Source of the DNA: Draconibacterium sediminis
GTDB taxonomy: Bacteria > Bacteroidota > Bacteroidia > Bacteroidales > Prolixibacteraceae
Assembly (NCBI RefSeq): GCF_000949475.1
Contig: NZ_JRHC01000001.1
Location: forward strand, 806,001-870,000
Length of the DNA stretch: 64,000 nt
Direction: 5' to 3'
Part shown: positions 1 through 7,088 of the stretch, one piece after another
Position numbering within the stretch: position 1 is the first letter of the stretch
Layout: each line of letters starts with the position of its first letter
The notes under the pieces: generated by a model
The model's input: only the letters and a program-made list of their open reading frames with translations
Databases searched by the model: none
Told to the model about the DNA's origin: nothing
Translations under genes and position numbers: made by a program

Positions 1-132
1 TTATTCGAGACACTCGAAATTTGGGGAATGCACGTACCAAAATGGTTACCTCCGGTAATGATATTGTTTGGTGGTTTTATGTTCCGTTTTATTATGGTTG
101 AAGCCGGACAGATAACACGTTACCTCTATTGA
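1..132 (+). CDS. NrfD/PsrC-type membrane subunit, C-terminal end only
   Basis: The frame is open from the first base and ends at a TGA, giving the last 43 residues of a protein that begins outside the window. It contains a hydrophobic helix with the segment GGFMFRFIMVEAGQ, which resembles the last helix of NrfD/PsrC quinol-interacting membrane subunits (family knowledge). The following genes on the same strand encode sulfur transporters and rhodanese-like proteins, so the missing upstream part is plausibly a polysulfide- or thiosulfate-reductase-type complex (inference). Too short to exclude another polytopic membrane protein. Confidence 0.55.
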   Translation, partial: LFETLEIWGMHVPKWLPPVMILFGGFMFRFIMVEAGQITRYLY

Positions 133-152
133 TAATTTTATAAGTATAGAAA

Positions 153-689
153 ATGAATTTAGAAAAAGATACAATACAACAACCGAAATACATCAATCCT
201 TATCTGGGTGGTGTTTTACTCGGGTTAGTGGTTCTGGCAACCGTATTTATTACCGGTCGTGGGTTGGGTGCCAGCGGAGCAGTTAAAAGTGCAGTTGTAA
301 CAACATCAAATACTATTGCGCCAAAAGCTACTGAGGCAAACCATTATATGAGCCAGTTTATTAGCGACGATCATTCGCCAATGTATACCTGGCTGGTATT
401 CGAATCGCTGGGGCTTTTACTGGGTGGTGTTCTTTCGGGAATTGTCTTCGGAAGGATCAAGAAATTCAGAATTGACAAAGGACCTCGTATTTCCAATAGA
501 AAGCGACTCATTTTGGCCCTTATCGGCGGAGCACTTTTTGGATTGGGAAGTCAGTTTGGCCGCGGATGTACCAGTGGAGCCGCATTAAGTGGTACAGCAA
601 CTTTTGCCTTGGGGGGCGTAATTGTAATGTTTGCCATTTTTGGTACCGGGTACGCAGTGGCTTACTTTTTCAGAAAATATTGGATCTAA
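153..689 (+). CDS. YeeE/YedE family sulfur transporter, first copy
   Basis: A 178-residue polytopic membrane protein with helices near residues 18-36, 80-101, 117-135 and 150-172. The signature is the half-repeat GLGSQFGRGCTSG, with the conserved cysteine at residue 139. YeeE/YedE (TsuA-like) proteins conduct thiosulfate or related sulfur compounds through the membrane by way of such cysteines (family knowledge). This is a half-size protein with one cysteine motif; a second half-size gene follows, so the two may pair to form one channel (inference). The start is 20 bases after the previous stop. The operon continues with two rhodanese-like proteins. Confidence 0.85.
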   Translation: MNLEKDTIQQPKYINPYLGGVLLGLVVLATVFITGRGLGASGAVKSAVVTTSNTIAPKATEANHYMSQFISDDHSPMYTWLVFESLGLLLGGVLSGIVFGRIKKFRIDKGPRISNRKRLILALIGGALFGLGSQFGRGCTSGAALSGTATFALGGVIVMFAIFGTGYAVAYFFRKYWI

Positions 690-693
690 GGAA

Positions 694-768
694 AGTTGAC
701 AGTTAACAGTAGCAGTTACCAGTAATTTCTGAAAACTGAGACTGAAAACTGAAACTGAGAACTGAATA
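694..768. repeat. Low-complexity ACTG-rich spacer repeat
   Basis: The gap between the two YeeE genes is filled by imperfect iterations of units such as GTTGACAGTTAACAGT and GAAAACTGAGACTG. The same vocabulary returns at 11196-11234 and 27365-27393, always between genes. It is a dispersed, non-coding, low-complexity family. I see no promoter in it. Confidence 0.6.
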
Positions 769-829
769 CCGGGTATCAAAAAAAAAGATGAATTATCATT
801 CAAACAATAGAACATTAAAAAAATAAGAT

Positions 830-1432
830 ATGGGACCTTTAATTCCTAATGGTGTAATTGGCGGCGGATGGGATTTTGTTATCGCAATTTTGCTGGGAGT
901 CGCTTTTGGATTTGTTCTCGAAGCATCAGGATTTTCTTCTTCAAGAAACCTGGCCGGTGTATTTTACGGCTACAACTTTGTTGTGCTTCGCGTATTTTTT
1001 ACTGCCTTAATCGTAGCAATGGTTGGTCTGCTGTATTTCGATTATGTGGGTTGGCTGAATCTCTCGCAAATATTTATTCTACCAACGTTTTTAACCCCAA
1101 TGATAGTTGGTGGCGTAATAATGGGAGTTGGTTTTGTGCTGGGGGGCTTTTGCCCGGGAACCAGCTTTACCGGAATTGCAATTGGTAAACTCGATGCATT
1201 GTTTTTTACAATAGGACTTTATCTGGGAATCTTCGGATTTTCACTGGCATATCCTCTTTTCGAAGACTTCTTTACCAGCGGAGACATGGGAAATGTAACG
1301 CTTATGGAAATCACCGGACTTCCGGCTCCGTACTTTGCCGTGGCATTTACAGTGGTGGCACTTGCTGCCTTTTGGGGAACAATGTTTGTCGAGAAGCGCG
1401 TGCGTAAAAACATGAAGCAGTATAAATTCTAA
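830..1432 (+). CDS. YeeE/YedE family sulfur transporter, second copy
   Basis: A 200-residue membrane protein with about five helices. The family motif is GFVLGGFCPGTS, with the conserved cysteine at residue 108; the CPG(T/S) form is the usual second half-motif of YeeE/YedE. The first copy has GCTSG and this one has FCPGTS, so the pair together carries both half-motifs of a full-length transporter, and a heteromeric channel is likely (inference). It lies 141 bases after the first copy, across a low-complexity spacer, and 13 bases before the first rhodanese-like gene. Substrate is probably thiosulfate or polysulfide; it cannot be settled from sequence. Confidence 0.87.
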   Translation: MGPLIPNGVIGGGWDFVIAILLGVAFGFVLEASGFSSSRNLAGVFYGYNFVVLRVFFTALIVAMVGLLYFDYVGWLNLSQIFILPTFLTPMIVGGVIMGVGFVLGGFCPGTSFTGIAIGKLDALFFTIGLYLGIFGFSLAYPLFEDFFTSGDMGNVTLMEITGLPAPYFAVAFTVVALAAFWGTMFVEKRVRKNMKQYKF

Positions 1433-1445
1433 ACGACTGAAAAAG

Positions 1446-2057
1446 ATGAATAGAAACTATATTTTACTAACCGTACTTATGCTTGTGTTGGCGGTAGGCA
1501 CCTTGTTTTTAACCACTGATGACGAGCCAAAACAAATTGCTCCGGAGGAGTTGTTGCAGCAAATTATTCAGCCTACACGATATGTAACAACCGACCAGGT
1601 AGCTAAGATGATCATTCAGGGCGACCCTTCGTTGTTGATGGTTGACGTACGTTCGGCAGATGAGTATGACGAATATGCATTGCCGGGTTCGGTAAATATT
1701 CCTCTTGAGGAACTTTTAAACGAAGGCAATATGGGATACTTCGGAGTACCCGGAGTTAAAGTGGTATTTATTTCCAACGACGATATCCGCGCCGATCAAA
1801 CTTGGGTGTTAACCAAACGTTTGGGAGTTGATGGCACGTACGTAATGAAAGGTGGCTTAAACTGCTGGATGCAAACCATAATTGAGCCTTCGCAACCTGA
1901 TGCCGATGCACCTTCTGTTGACCATGCGCTTTATGCCTTTCGCAAGGGAGCACAAATTTATTTCACAGGCGCCGAGTCGGCAACTACCGACGACGGTAAT
2001 GTTGAAGTACAGGTTCGCCGAAGAGAAAAAACTAATGTTGCAGCCGGTGGTTGCTAA
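1446..2057 (+). CDS. Membrane-anchored rhodanese-like protein with C-terminal GGC (copy A)
   Basis: 203 residues: an N-terminal helix (about 5-23), a linker, a rhodanese fold (about 47-150) with the DVRSADEYDEYALPGSVNIP motif, and a polar tail. In active rhodaneses a loop of the form CxxGxR follows the buried strand VVFI; here it reads SNDDIR, so the catalytic cysteine is missing. The protein has only two cysteines, C140 and the terminal C203. The last 16 residues, VQVRRREKTNVAAGGC, almost match those of the next protein. Inference: an extracytoplasmic sulfur carrier or scaffold that uses its C-terminal cysteine. The start is ATG 13 bases after yeeE. Confidence 0.8.
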   Translation: MNRNYILLTVLMLVLAVGTLFLTTDDEPKQIAPEELLQQIIQPTRYVTTDQVAKMIIQGDPSLLMVDVRSADEYDEYALPGSVNIPLEELLNEGNMGYFGVPGVKVVFISNDDIRADQTWVLTKRLGVDGTYVMKGGLNCWMQTIIEPSQPDADAPSVDHALYAFRKGAQIYFTGAESATTDDGNVEVQVRRREKTNVAAGGC

Positions 2058-2084
2058 ATTCTAACTATCGAAAAAATTAATAGC

Positions 2085-2723
2085 ATGCATATACATGAAC
2101 GAAATCCGTGGAGAACATTAATCGCAGTATCCGTATTTGTGGTTATTCTCGTTATTGGTTTTTTAACCATGCCAAAACCGTTGTTTGAATACGAAAAAAG
2201 CATGGACGAAAGCATAGAGGCTTTGCTCAATGGAGAGGACTATTTCTACCCCTGGGAGCTGGAAGATGTGATTGCCAATAAACCCGACAGTATCGTTTTG
2301 TTTGATATCCGCGACAACTTCGTGTTCGGACAGGGACATATTCCAGGGGCCGAGAATTTATCGGCAAGTACTTTGGCCGATCCCGATAACCTGGAGCGTT
2401 TAACCGCACTTCGCGATATGGGTGTAAGCATCGTTTTATATGGCGAAAACGAACTACAGGCCAATGGCCCATGGATGTTTTTCCGCCAGGTAGGTTTTAA
2501 CAACATCAAACTGTTACTGGGTGGTTACGAGTATTACAAAGCCAATGAAGATGATTTGTACAGTACTATTGACGACGATGCATATTTTAGCGGATTTCCG
2601 CGGTTTAACTATGCTGAAATGGCCGCCCCAAAAGACGGTTCGGAGCTAAATGCCGATCAGGACAACAAACCTGTTCAGGTACGCCGCCGCGAAAAAACAA
2701 GTGTTGCCGCAGGAGGTTGCTAA
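2085..2723 (+). CDS. Membrane-anchored rhodanese-like protein with C-terminal GGC (copy B)
   Basis: 212 residues with the same plan as copy A: a membrane helix (about 11-28), a rhodanese-like fold (about 55-152) containing LFDIRDNFVFGQGHIPGAEN, and a tail ending VQVRRREKTSVAAGGC. The active-site loop reads YGENELQANG and has no cysteine. The only cysteine in the whole protein is the last residue, C212, so any sulfur chemistry would have to use it. Outside the tail the two copies are clearly diverged, which makes the matching tail striking. Last gene of the sulfur operon; a structured RNA and a terminator follow. Confidence 0.8.
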   Translation: MHIHERNPWRTLIAVSVFVVILVIGFLTMPKPLFEYEKSMDESIEALLNGEDYFYPWELEDVIANKPDSIVLFDIRDNFVFGQGHIPGAENLSASTLADPDNLERLTALRDMGVSIVLYGENELQANGPWMFFRQVGFNNIKLLLGGYEYYKANEDDLYSTIDDDAYFSGFPRFNYAEMAAPKDGSELNADQDNKPVQVRRREKTSVAAGGC

Positions 2724-2736
2724 AAAACCATATTAT

Positions 2737-2909
2737 ACCAATTGTATTTCAACGTGAGCTTTAAGCGAAATGTTGAGATTACAATGGTTAATGCCGATAA
2801 TAAACGAAAGAGACTTTAGGAGTTTGCGAACTAAAGACTCATTTCGATATTAAATCGGTATTAGTATATATTAAAAGTCCCGTTGAAATTTTTCATCGGG
2901 ATTTTTTTT
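2737..2909 (+). ncRNA. Structured RNA element, copy 1, ending in an intrinsic terminator
   Basis: Fourteen bases after the rhodanese stop codon there is a folded segment of 173 bases. Helix 1 pairs 2737-2746 with 2779-2788, extended by 2747-2753 with 2772-2778, and carries the apical sequence GTGAGCTTTAAGCGAAA (2754-2770). Helix 2 pairs ATGCCGAT (2791-2798) with ATCGGTAT (2854-2861). It encloses helix 3, GAGACTTTAG (2810-2819) with CTAAAGACTC (2831-2840). A terminator closes the element. A second copy at 44045-44228 on the other strand keeps the apical sequence and helix 2 exactly but has different helix sequences elsewhere with pairing preserved. I do not recognise it as a named RNA family. 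Confidence 0.65.
2878..2909 (+). terminator. Intrinsic terminator of the sulfur operon / RNA element
   Basis: A hairpin with stem TCCCG-T-TGAAA and TTTCA-T-CGGGA around a TT loop (2878-2901) is followed directly by eight T residues (2902-2909). It ends the rhodanese transcript and the structured RNA. Confidence 0.85.
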
Positions 2910-3098
2910 GTCTTATGCTGAAATGAAATTCTCCCGAATTTGCGCTACATTTTGGTGATGGTCTCACTCCAAGCGAGGCTATCACTGGAGAAGTGTCAGC
3001 AGGTTGATAAGTAAATACGCAACGATATTTTATTGGAATCATTTTTGTAAAGCGTTCTGCTGTAATAATTGTTATATTCGAAATTAAAATAGAAACGC

Positions 3099-4262
3099 AT
3101 GTCAAAGATTCTGGTAATAGACGACGAGAGAAGCATCAGAAATACGCTAAAAGATATTCTTGAATACGAGAAATATGAAGTAGATCTGGCAGAAGATGGA
3201 ACTAAAGGAATTGAGAAAATTCGTTCGGCCGAGTACGATATTGTACTTTGTGACATAAAAATGCCGGGACTGGATGGCATTGAAGTTTTGGAACGCCTGG
3301 TGGTTTTGGCGCCCGATACTCCGGTGGTAATGATATCCGGACACGGAAATATTGATACCGCTGTTGATTCGATAAAAAAAGGAGCTTTCGATTATATTGA
3401 AAAGCCATTGGATTTGAACCGTTTGCTGATTACCATCCGCAATGCCATGGATAAATCAACGCTGGTTACCGAAACCAAAATTCTGAAGAAAAAGGTTAAT
3501 AAGAAATTTGAAATCGTGGGCGAGTCAAAAGCCATTACCGAAATTATTGAAATGGCCGACCGCGTTGCGCCAACCGATGCCCGGGTGCTGATTACCGGTG
3601 CCAACGGATCGGGGAAAGAGCTGGTAGCCCGCCGTATTCACGATCACAGCAATCGCGCGTCAGGGCCATTTGTTGAAGTGAATTGTGCAGCTATTCCCTC
3701 TGAATTGATCGAAAGTGAGTTGTTTGGTCACGAAAAAGGAGCCTTTACTTCGGCAGTGAAACAACGCAAGGGTAAATTTGAGCAGGCCAATGGCGGAACA
3801 CTTTTTCTTGATGAGATTGGCGATATGAGCCTTTCGGCACAAGCCAAAGTGTTACGTGCGTTGCAGGAAAGTATTATCAGCCGTGTAGGTGGCGATAAAC
3901 ACATAAAAGTTGATGTACGCGTAGTGGCTGCTACCAATAAAAACCTGGCCAACGAGATCGATCAGAATAAATTTCGCGAAGACCTTTATCACCGTTTAAG
4001 TGTGATTCTGATTCATGTTCCAACACTTAACGAGCGGCTTGATGATATTCCTTTGCTGGCCAATCATTTTATTAAACAAATTTGTGGCGAGTACGGTATG
4101 CAGGAAAAAACAATTACCGAAAAGGGCATAACCGAGTTGCAAAAAATTAACTGGACCGGTAATATCCGCGAGTTCCGGAATGTAATTGAAAGGCTTATTA
4201 TTTTGTGCGATAAGGAAATTACCGAGGCTGATGTATTAAAATTCGCCGCTCCTTTAAAATAG
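3099..4262 (+). CDS. NtrC-type sigma-54 response regulator lacking a DNA-binding domain
   Basis: 387 residues. Receiver domain at about 1-118 with acidic pocket DDE, phospho-acceptor D52 and the EKP lysine near 102. AAA+ domain at about 138-370 with Walker A GANGSGKE (167-174), a sigma-54 loop reading GAFTSA (214-219) instead of GAFTGA, Walker B LFLDEI (235-240) and the arginine-rich NIREFRNVIERL segment. The protein stops about 18 residues after the AAA+ lid, so the usual C-terminal Fis-type helix-turn-helix is absent. It may act from solution or with a partner (inference). No sensor kinase is adjacent. Confidence 0.9.
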   Translation: MSKILVIDDERSIRNTLKDILEYEKYEVDLAEDGTKGIEKIRSAEYDIVLCDIKMPGLDGIEVLERLVVLAPDTPVVMISGHGNIDTAVDSIKKGAFDYIEKPLDLNRLLITIRNAMDKSTLVTETKILKKKVNKKFEIVGESKAITEIIEMADRVAPTDARVLITGANGSGKELVARRIHDHSNRASGPFVEVNCAAIPSELIESELFGHEKGAFTSAVKQRKGKFEQANGGTLFLDEIGDMSLSAQAKVLRALQESIISRVGGDKHIKVDVRVVAATNKNLANEIDQNKFREDLYHRLSVILIHVPTLNERLDDIPLLANHFIKQICGEYGMQEKTITEKGITELQKINWTGNIREFRNVIERLIILCDKEITEADVLKFAAPLK

Positions 4263-4559
4263 AATTCTTTAAATTATTCCTCAATCTAAAAACATCTTGA
4301 CTGATTTGTTGTTAAGTATGTAACAAAGTAGTTTATAACGTTCTGTAACGTTTGCTGCTAAAGATATTAGCCTCTGGTTTCGGAAGTCAATTTGTCATGG
4401 CGTATTATTAATCTTTCCCTCGGGAAAATATTTTCTTCCGTTTTCAGAGGCTTTTCTTTTGGAAATTTCCCACTGATATTAAATAGAAATTTCACGCAGA
4501 GAACGCAGATCACCCGTAAAATCCGGTGGATTAATATAGAGATTAACTATTATTCCATG
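4263..4559. other. Gene-free spacer, low-complexity fragments
   Basis: AT-rich sequence after the NtrC-type gene with no credible ORF. It includes a fragment near 4491-4516 of the CACGCAGAGAACGCAGA type, related to other low-complexity pieces in this genome (5081-5150 and 11075-11120). No terminator hairpin is evident. Confidence 0.4.
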
Positions 4560-4960
4560 CCTGCCGGCGGCCTTCATTTTTGTCTTACCACAAAAACGAA
4601 GCAAAAAAGGCAAGGCTGCTTTTGATCGTTACCCTGCGTTTTCATAAAACCCAAGTTCGGACGGGTGATCTCCTCGCCCACTCAGAGCTTCCCGCTCTCA
4701 CTAAGGCTTTATTTCAACTCCAGGCAACGACCAAAAGAGGCCGTCCACTAATGCAGCGTTAGCAACATCGGAGCCTGGCCTCGTCCGGTGAGCCGGAAAA
4801 CAAGCGGTGTCGGCGTTAAAAAATTACTGTTGTTTGAGGAGGTACGACGAGTTTCAGAAATTTTAGCCGGCATCGAGTAGCTTTTCCGAGCGAAGTGGGC
4901 GCAGCCTTGGGTTTTCTGTCTACTCTTTGGGCTAAACCAAAGAGTAGAATCCGGCTGATA
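4560..4960. repeat. Long dispersed intergenic repeat with terminal hairpin
   Basis: About 400 bases of GC-richer sequence, with no plausible protein, between AT-rich flanks. It has recurring block structure: GGCGGCCTTCATTTTTGTCT, a segment with CACTCAGAGCTTCCCGCTCTC, a segment with CATCGGAGCCTGGCCTCGTC, and a closing perfect 12-bp inverted repeat TCTACTCTTTGG / CCAAAGAGTAGA (4919-4930 and 4937-4948). From memory this block order is characteristic of a repeat spread through many Bacteroidota genomes that often gives rise to false hypothetical-protein annotations. I cannot verify copy number from one window. Confidence 0.55.
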
Positions 4961-5080
4961 AGCCAAATCATTGTTGCTTATGCTTGGTTGTTTTTATTCA
5001 ATATCGAAACTTATCGGTGAGATATTTTTACTTCTCCACCTACTTTTCAATGTGATCCGAGAATGCTAAGTTTTTCGCGA

Positions 5081-5150
5081 AGGACGCAAATCAGATTTCA
5101 GCACCTTTGCGAACTTTGCGCTTCTTTTTTTTGCTTTGCGTGAAACGATA
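5081..5150. repeat. Low-complexity TTTGCG spacer repeat
   Basis: The stretch repeats motifs of the type CTTTGCGAACTTTGCGCTTC and CTTTGCGTGAAACG in a gene-free region. It looks like one more dispersed low-complexity family; related wording appears near 4491-4516. No coding or regulatory role is visible. Confidence 0.45.
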
Positions 5151-5162
5151 CTACTCTTTAAA

Positions 5163-5228
5163 AACTCCGTAGGAGTTCGATTATAATAAGGATTTGAAAA
5201 ACAAAAGTACACAACCCGGTACGGGTTG
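5163..5228. repeat. Paired short palindromes (CTCCG..GGAG and CCCGGTACGGG)
   Basis: Two near-perfect palindromes lie just past the pssA stop: AACTCCGTAGGAGTT (5163-5177) and CAACCCGGTACGGGTTG (5212-5228). The same two, AAACTCCGATGGAGTTT and TAACCCGGTACGGGTTA, recur in the same order at 62387-62484. They behave as a dispersed palindromic element and may add hairpins to the 3' end of the pssA transcript. Confidence 0.6.
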
Positions 5229-5249
5229 GATAACCAATATTGTCTCGGT

Positions 5250-5996
5250 TTAAAATTCCACCTTAAACAAGTAAAAAATCACATTCAGAATAATGTAGAG
5301 CAGAATGATCAGCGCCAATCCGTAAACGTTTAAAACGATTAATAAAATGGCTGATATCGCCAGGAAAAGGTAACGATACCAGTTATCTTTTAAACGCAGG
5401 TTTTTCACTTTCAGCGAAAACATGGGCATGTTGATCACCATCATCCCCGACATAAAAATACCCAGAAAAACCAGGTTTTTTGTTGAATACAGCGATTGAA
5501 AAATATCGTGGTATTTCGGGAATTCGAGCATCAACCCAAGTGAAGCCCAAAAAATTCCGTTGGATGGAATAGGCAAACCTCTGAAAAATGGTTCGTCGCT
5601 GGTAAACACATTAAATTTTGCCAGGCGGATAGCTCCAAAAACCGGCACTAAAAATGCCGAGAAAAGAATAATCCACTGCCACCAATCTGCAGTAATCTCG
5701 TGTATCGGTTGGTTTTCTCCGAATAACGAAAACTCGAGCAAAGTAAAAAGAATAGCACCCGGTGCCACACCAAACGAAACCAGATCGGATAAGGAATCGA
5801 GCTGTTTCCCGATTTCAGAATAAGCTTTTAACGCTCGTGCTGCCAGCCCGTCGGCAAAGTCGAAAACCGATGCGGCACAAATAAAAATCCCTGCCCAGAT
5901 CAGGTGCCCGTCGATGGCAAAAATGGTAGCAATTACTCCTGATAAAAGGTTGAGGGTGGTAATAAAATTGGGTATCTGTTTAATAATGTTCTTCAT
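5250..5996 (-). CDS. pssA: CDP-alcohol phosphatidyltransferase (phosphatidylserine synthase)
   Basis: A 248-residue membrane enzyme. The CDP-alcohol phosphotransferase motif D-x2-DG-x2-AR-x8-G-x3-D-x3-D is complete (D46, D49, G50, A53, R54, G63, D67, D71). About seven hydrophobic segments follow. Phosphatidylserine synthase transfers a phosphatidyl group from CDP-diacylglycerol to serine, the first step to phosphatidylethanolamine. It follows cdsA by 13 bases on the same strand, so maker and user of CDP-diacylglycerol are co-transcribed. Phosphatidylglycerophosphate synthase is the alternative, but the family subtype and its place next to cdsA favour PssA. Confidence 0.85.
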   Translation of the reverse strand: MKNIIKQIPNFITTLNLLSGVIATIFAIDGHLIWAGIFICAASVFDFADGLAARALKAYSEIGKQLDSLSDLVSFGVAPGAILFTLLEFSLFGENQPIHEITADWWQWIILFSAFLVPVFGAIRLAKFNVFTSDEPFFRGLPIPSNGIFWASLGLMLEFPKYHDIFQSLYSTKNLVFLGIFMSGMMVINMPMFSLKVKNLRLKDNWYRYLFLAISAILLIVLNVYGLALIILLYIILNVIFYLFKVEF

Positions 5997-6009
5997 TTGT
6001 TGTTACGCT

Positions 6010-6837
6010 TTACACGTTTCCGGTAAAAATGAGCCAAATAAATATTGCAGGGATAACAAAAAGCAAACTATCCAAACGGTCTAAAAATCCGCCGTGACCG
6101 GGTAAAAATGTGCCCGAATCCTTTACATCGATTTCGCGTTTTATCTTCGATTCGAATAAGTCGCCCAAAGTGCCAAAAGCCACGGTAAGTACTGCAATAA
6201 CAATCCAGCTAAGCATACTTACAGCCTGGAACATAACCGCATTTACAATGCCCATAATAATGGCAAAAACGGCACCTCCAATCAGGCCTTCCCACGATTT
6301 TGCCGGCGATATATTTTTACACATTTTGTGTTTGCCAAACTGTGTACCCACCAGGTAAGCTGCCGAATCGTTTATCCACAAAATAAAAAATACGCCAACC
6401 ATTATCCACGGATAAAAGGTATTTTGCCCATTAATTGAAGTGTGCACAACAAAGTTCATCAAACTAAACGGCAGCGCAATGTAGGCAAAGCCCAGTGTGC
6501 TTGAACCCGCATTCTTTAGGGTGTCTTTGTCGCTTCTGAAAATTTCGACAATAAGCAGTATTACAACTATGACAATAAAACTAAAGCCAAACTGGCGCGG
6601 CAGATAATTATTTGATAAGCCAAAACAAATCAGGAAAAAGATAACGCCAAATATACTTCCGACAATGCGCGAAGGATGATGACCGGCTTTTTCCACCATG
6701 GCATAAAATTCATATTGGGTGATAAACAAAAGAGTTGCAAATACCACCGCAAAGACGATCGGATGCAACAGCGTTCCGCCTAGCATTACGGCTATATAAA
6801 TAACTCCGGTAAGAGAGCGTTTAAGTAAATTACTCAC
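6010..6837 (-). CDS. cdsA: Phosphatidate cytidylyltransferase
   Basis: A 275-residue polytopic protein. The CTP:phosphatidate cytidylyltransferase signature is at the C-terminal end: SKIKREIDVKDSGTFLPGHG followed by GFLDRLDS, preceded by SWEGLIGG and FGTLGDLFES. It makes CDP-diacylglycerol from phosphatidic acid and CTP in the inner membrane. It overlaps the upstream DUF2007 gene by 8 bases and precedes pssA by 13 bases, so it sits in the middle of one operon from rsfS to pssA. Length and motif positions are normal for the family. Confidence 0.93.
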   Translation of the reverse strand: MSNLLKRSLTGVIYIAVMLGGTLLHPIVFAVVFATLLFITQYEFYAMVEKAGHHPSRIVGSIFGVIFFLICFGLSNNYLPRQFGFSFIVIVVILLIVEIFRSDKDTLKNAGSSTLGFAYIALPFSLMNFVVHTSINGQNTFYPWIMVGVFFILWINDSAAYLVGTQFGKHKMCKNISPAKSWEGLIGGAVFAIIMGIVNAVMFQAVSMLSWIVIAVLTVAFGTLGDLFESKIKREIDVKDSGTFLPGHGGFLDRLDSLLFVIPAIFIWLIFTGNV

Positions 6838-7039
6838 CTTTTAATTCTTTGATTAGGTTAATAGCTTCGTTACGGTTTTCATCGGCAACATAAATTCTGT
6901 ACTCGCCAAAATTCCGGTATGCCGAATCGTGTTGGTTAAGAACAACAATTTTTATCCCGGCACTTTCAAGCAGGTCTTTGGCCATTTCTGCTTTGTATTC
7001 GTGTGCTGTCATAAAAATCATTTCCCAACCTTTCTCCAT
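6830..7039 (-). CDS. DUF2007 small protein
   Basis: A 69-residue protein with an N-terminal tryptophan segment, then the helix HEYKAEMAKDLLESAG, a strand IKIVVLNQHDS and a strand EYRIYVADENRNEAINLI. This pattern matches DUF2007 (Pfam name: putative prokaryotic signal transducing protein), a ferredoxin-like alpha-beta fold that sits beside membrane-lipid or protease genes in Bacteroidota. Its function is not established. It overlaps cdsA by 8 bases, which suggests translational coupling. Confidence 0.75.
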   Translation of the reverse strand: MEKGWEMIFMTAHEYKAEMAKDLLESAGIKIVVLNQHDSAYRNFGEYRIYVADENRNEAINLIKELKGE

Positions 7040-7088
7040 GCTGCAAAGTTAACAAAATCTGCTTTCCGAGAAGTTAATAAGTGTGAAG

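Noticed and set aside
4392-4966. Three overlapping small ORFs in both strands between the NtrC-type gene and pssA
   Set aside because: They cross a dispersed repeat, have skewed composition and resemble false hypothetical proteins made from that repeat.
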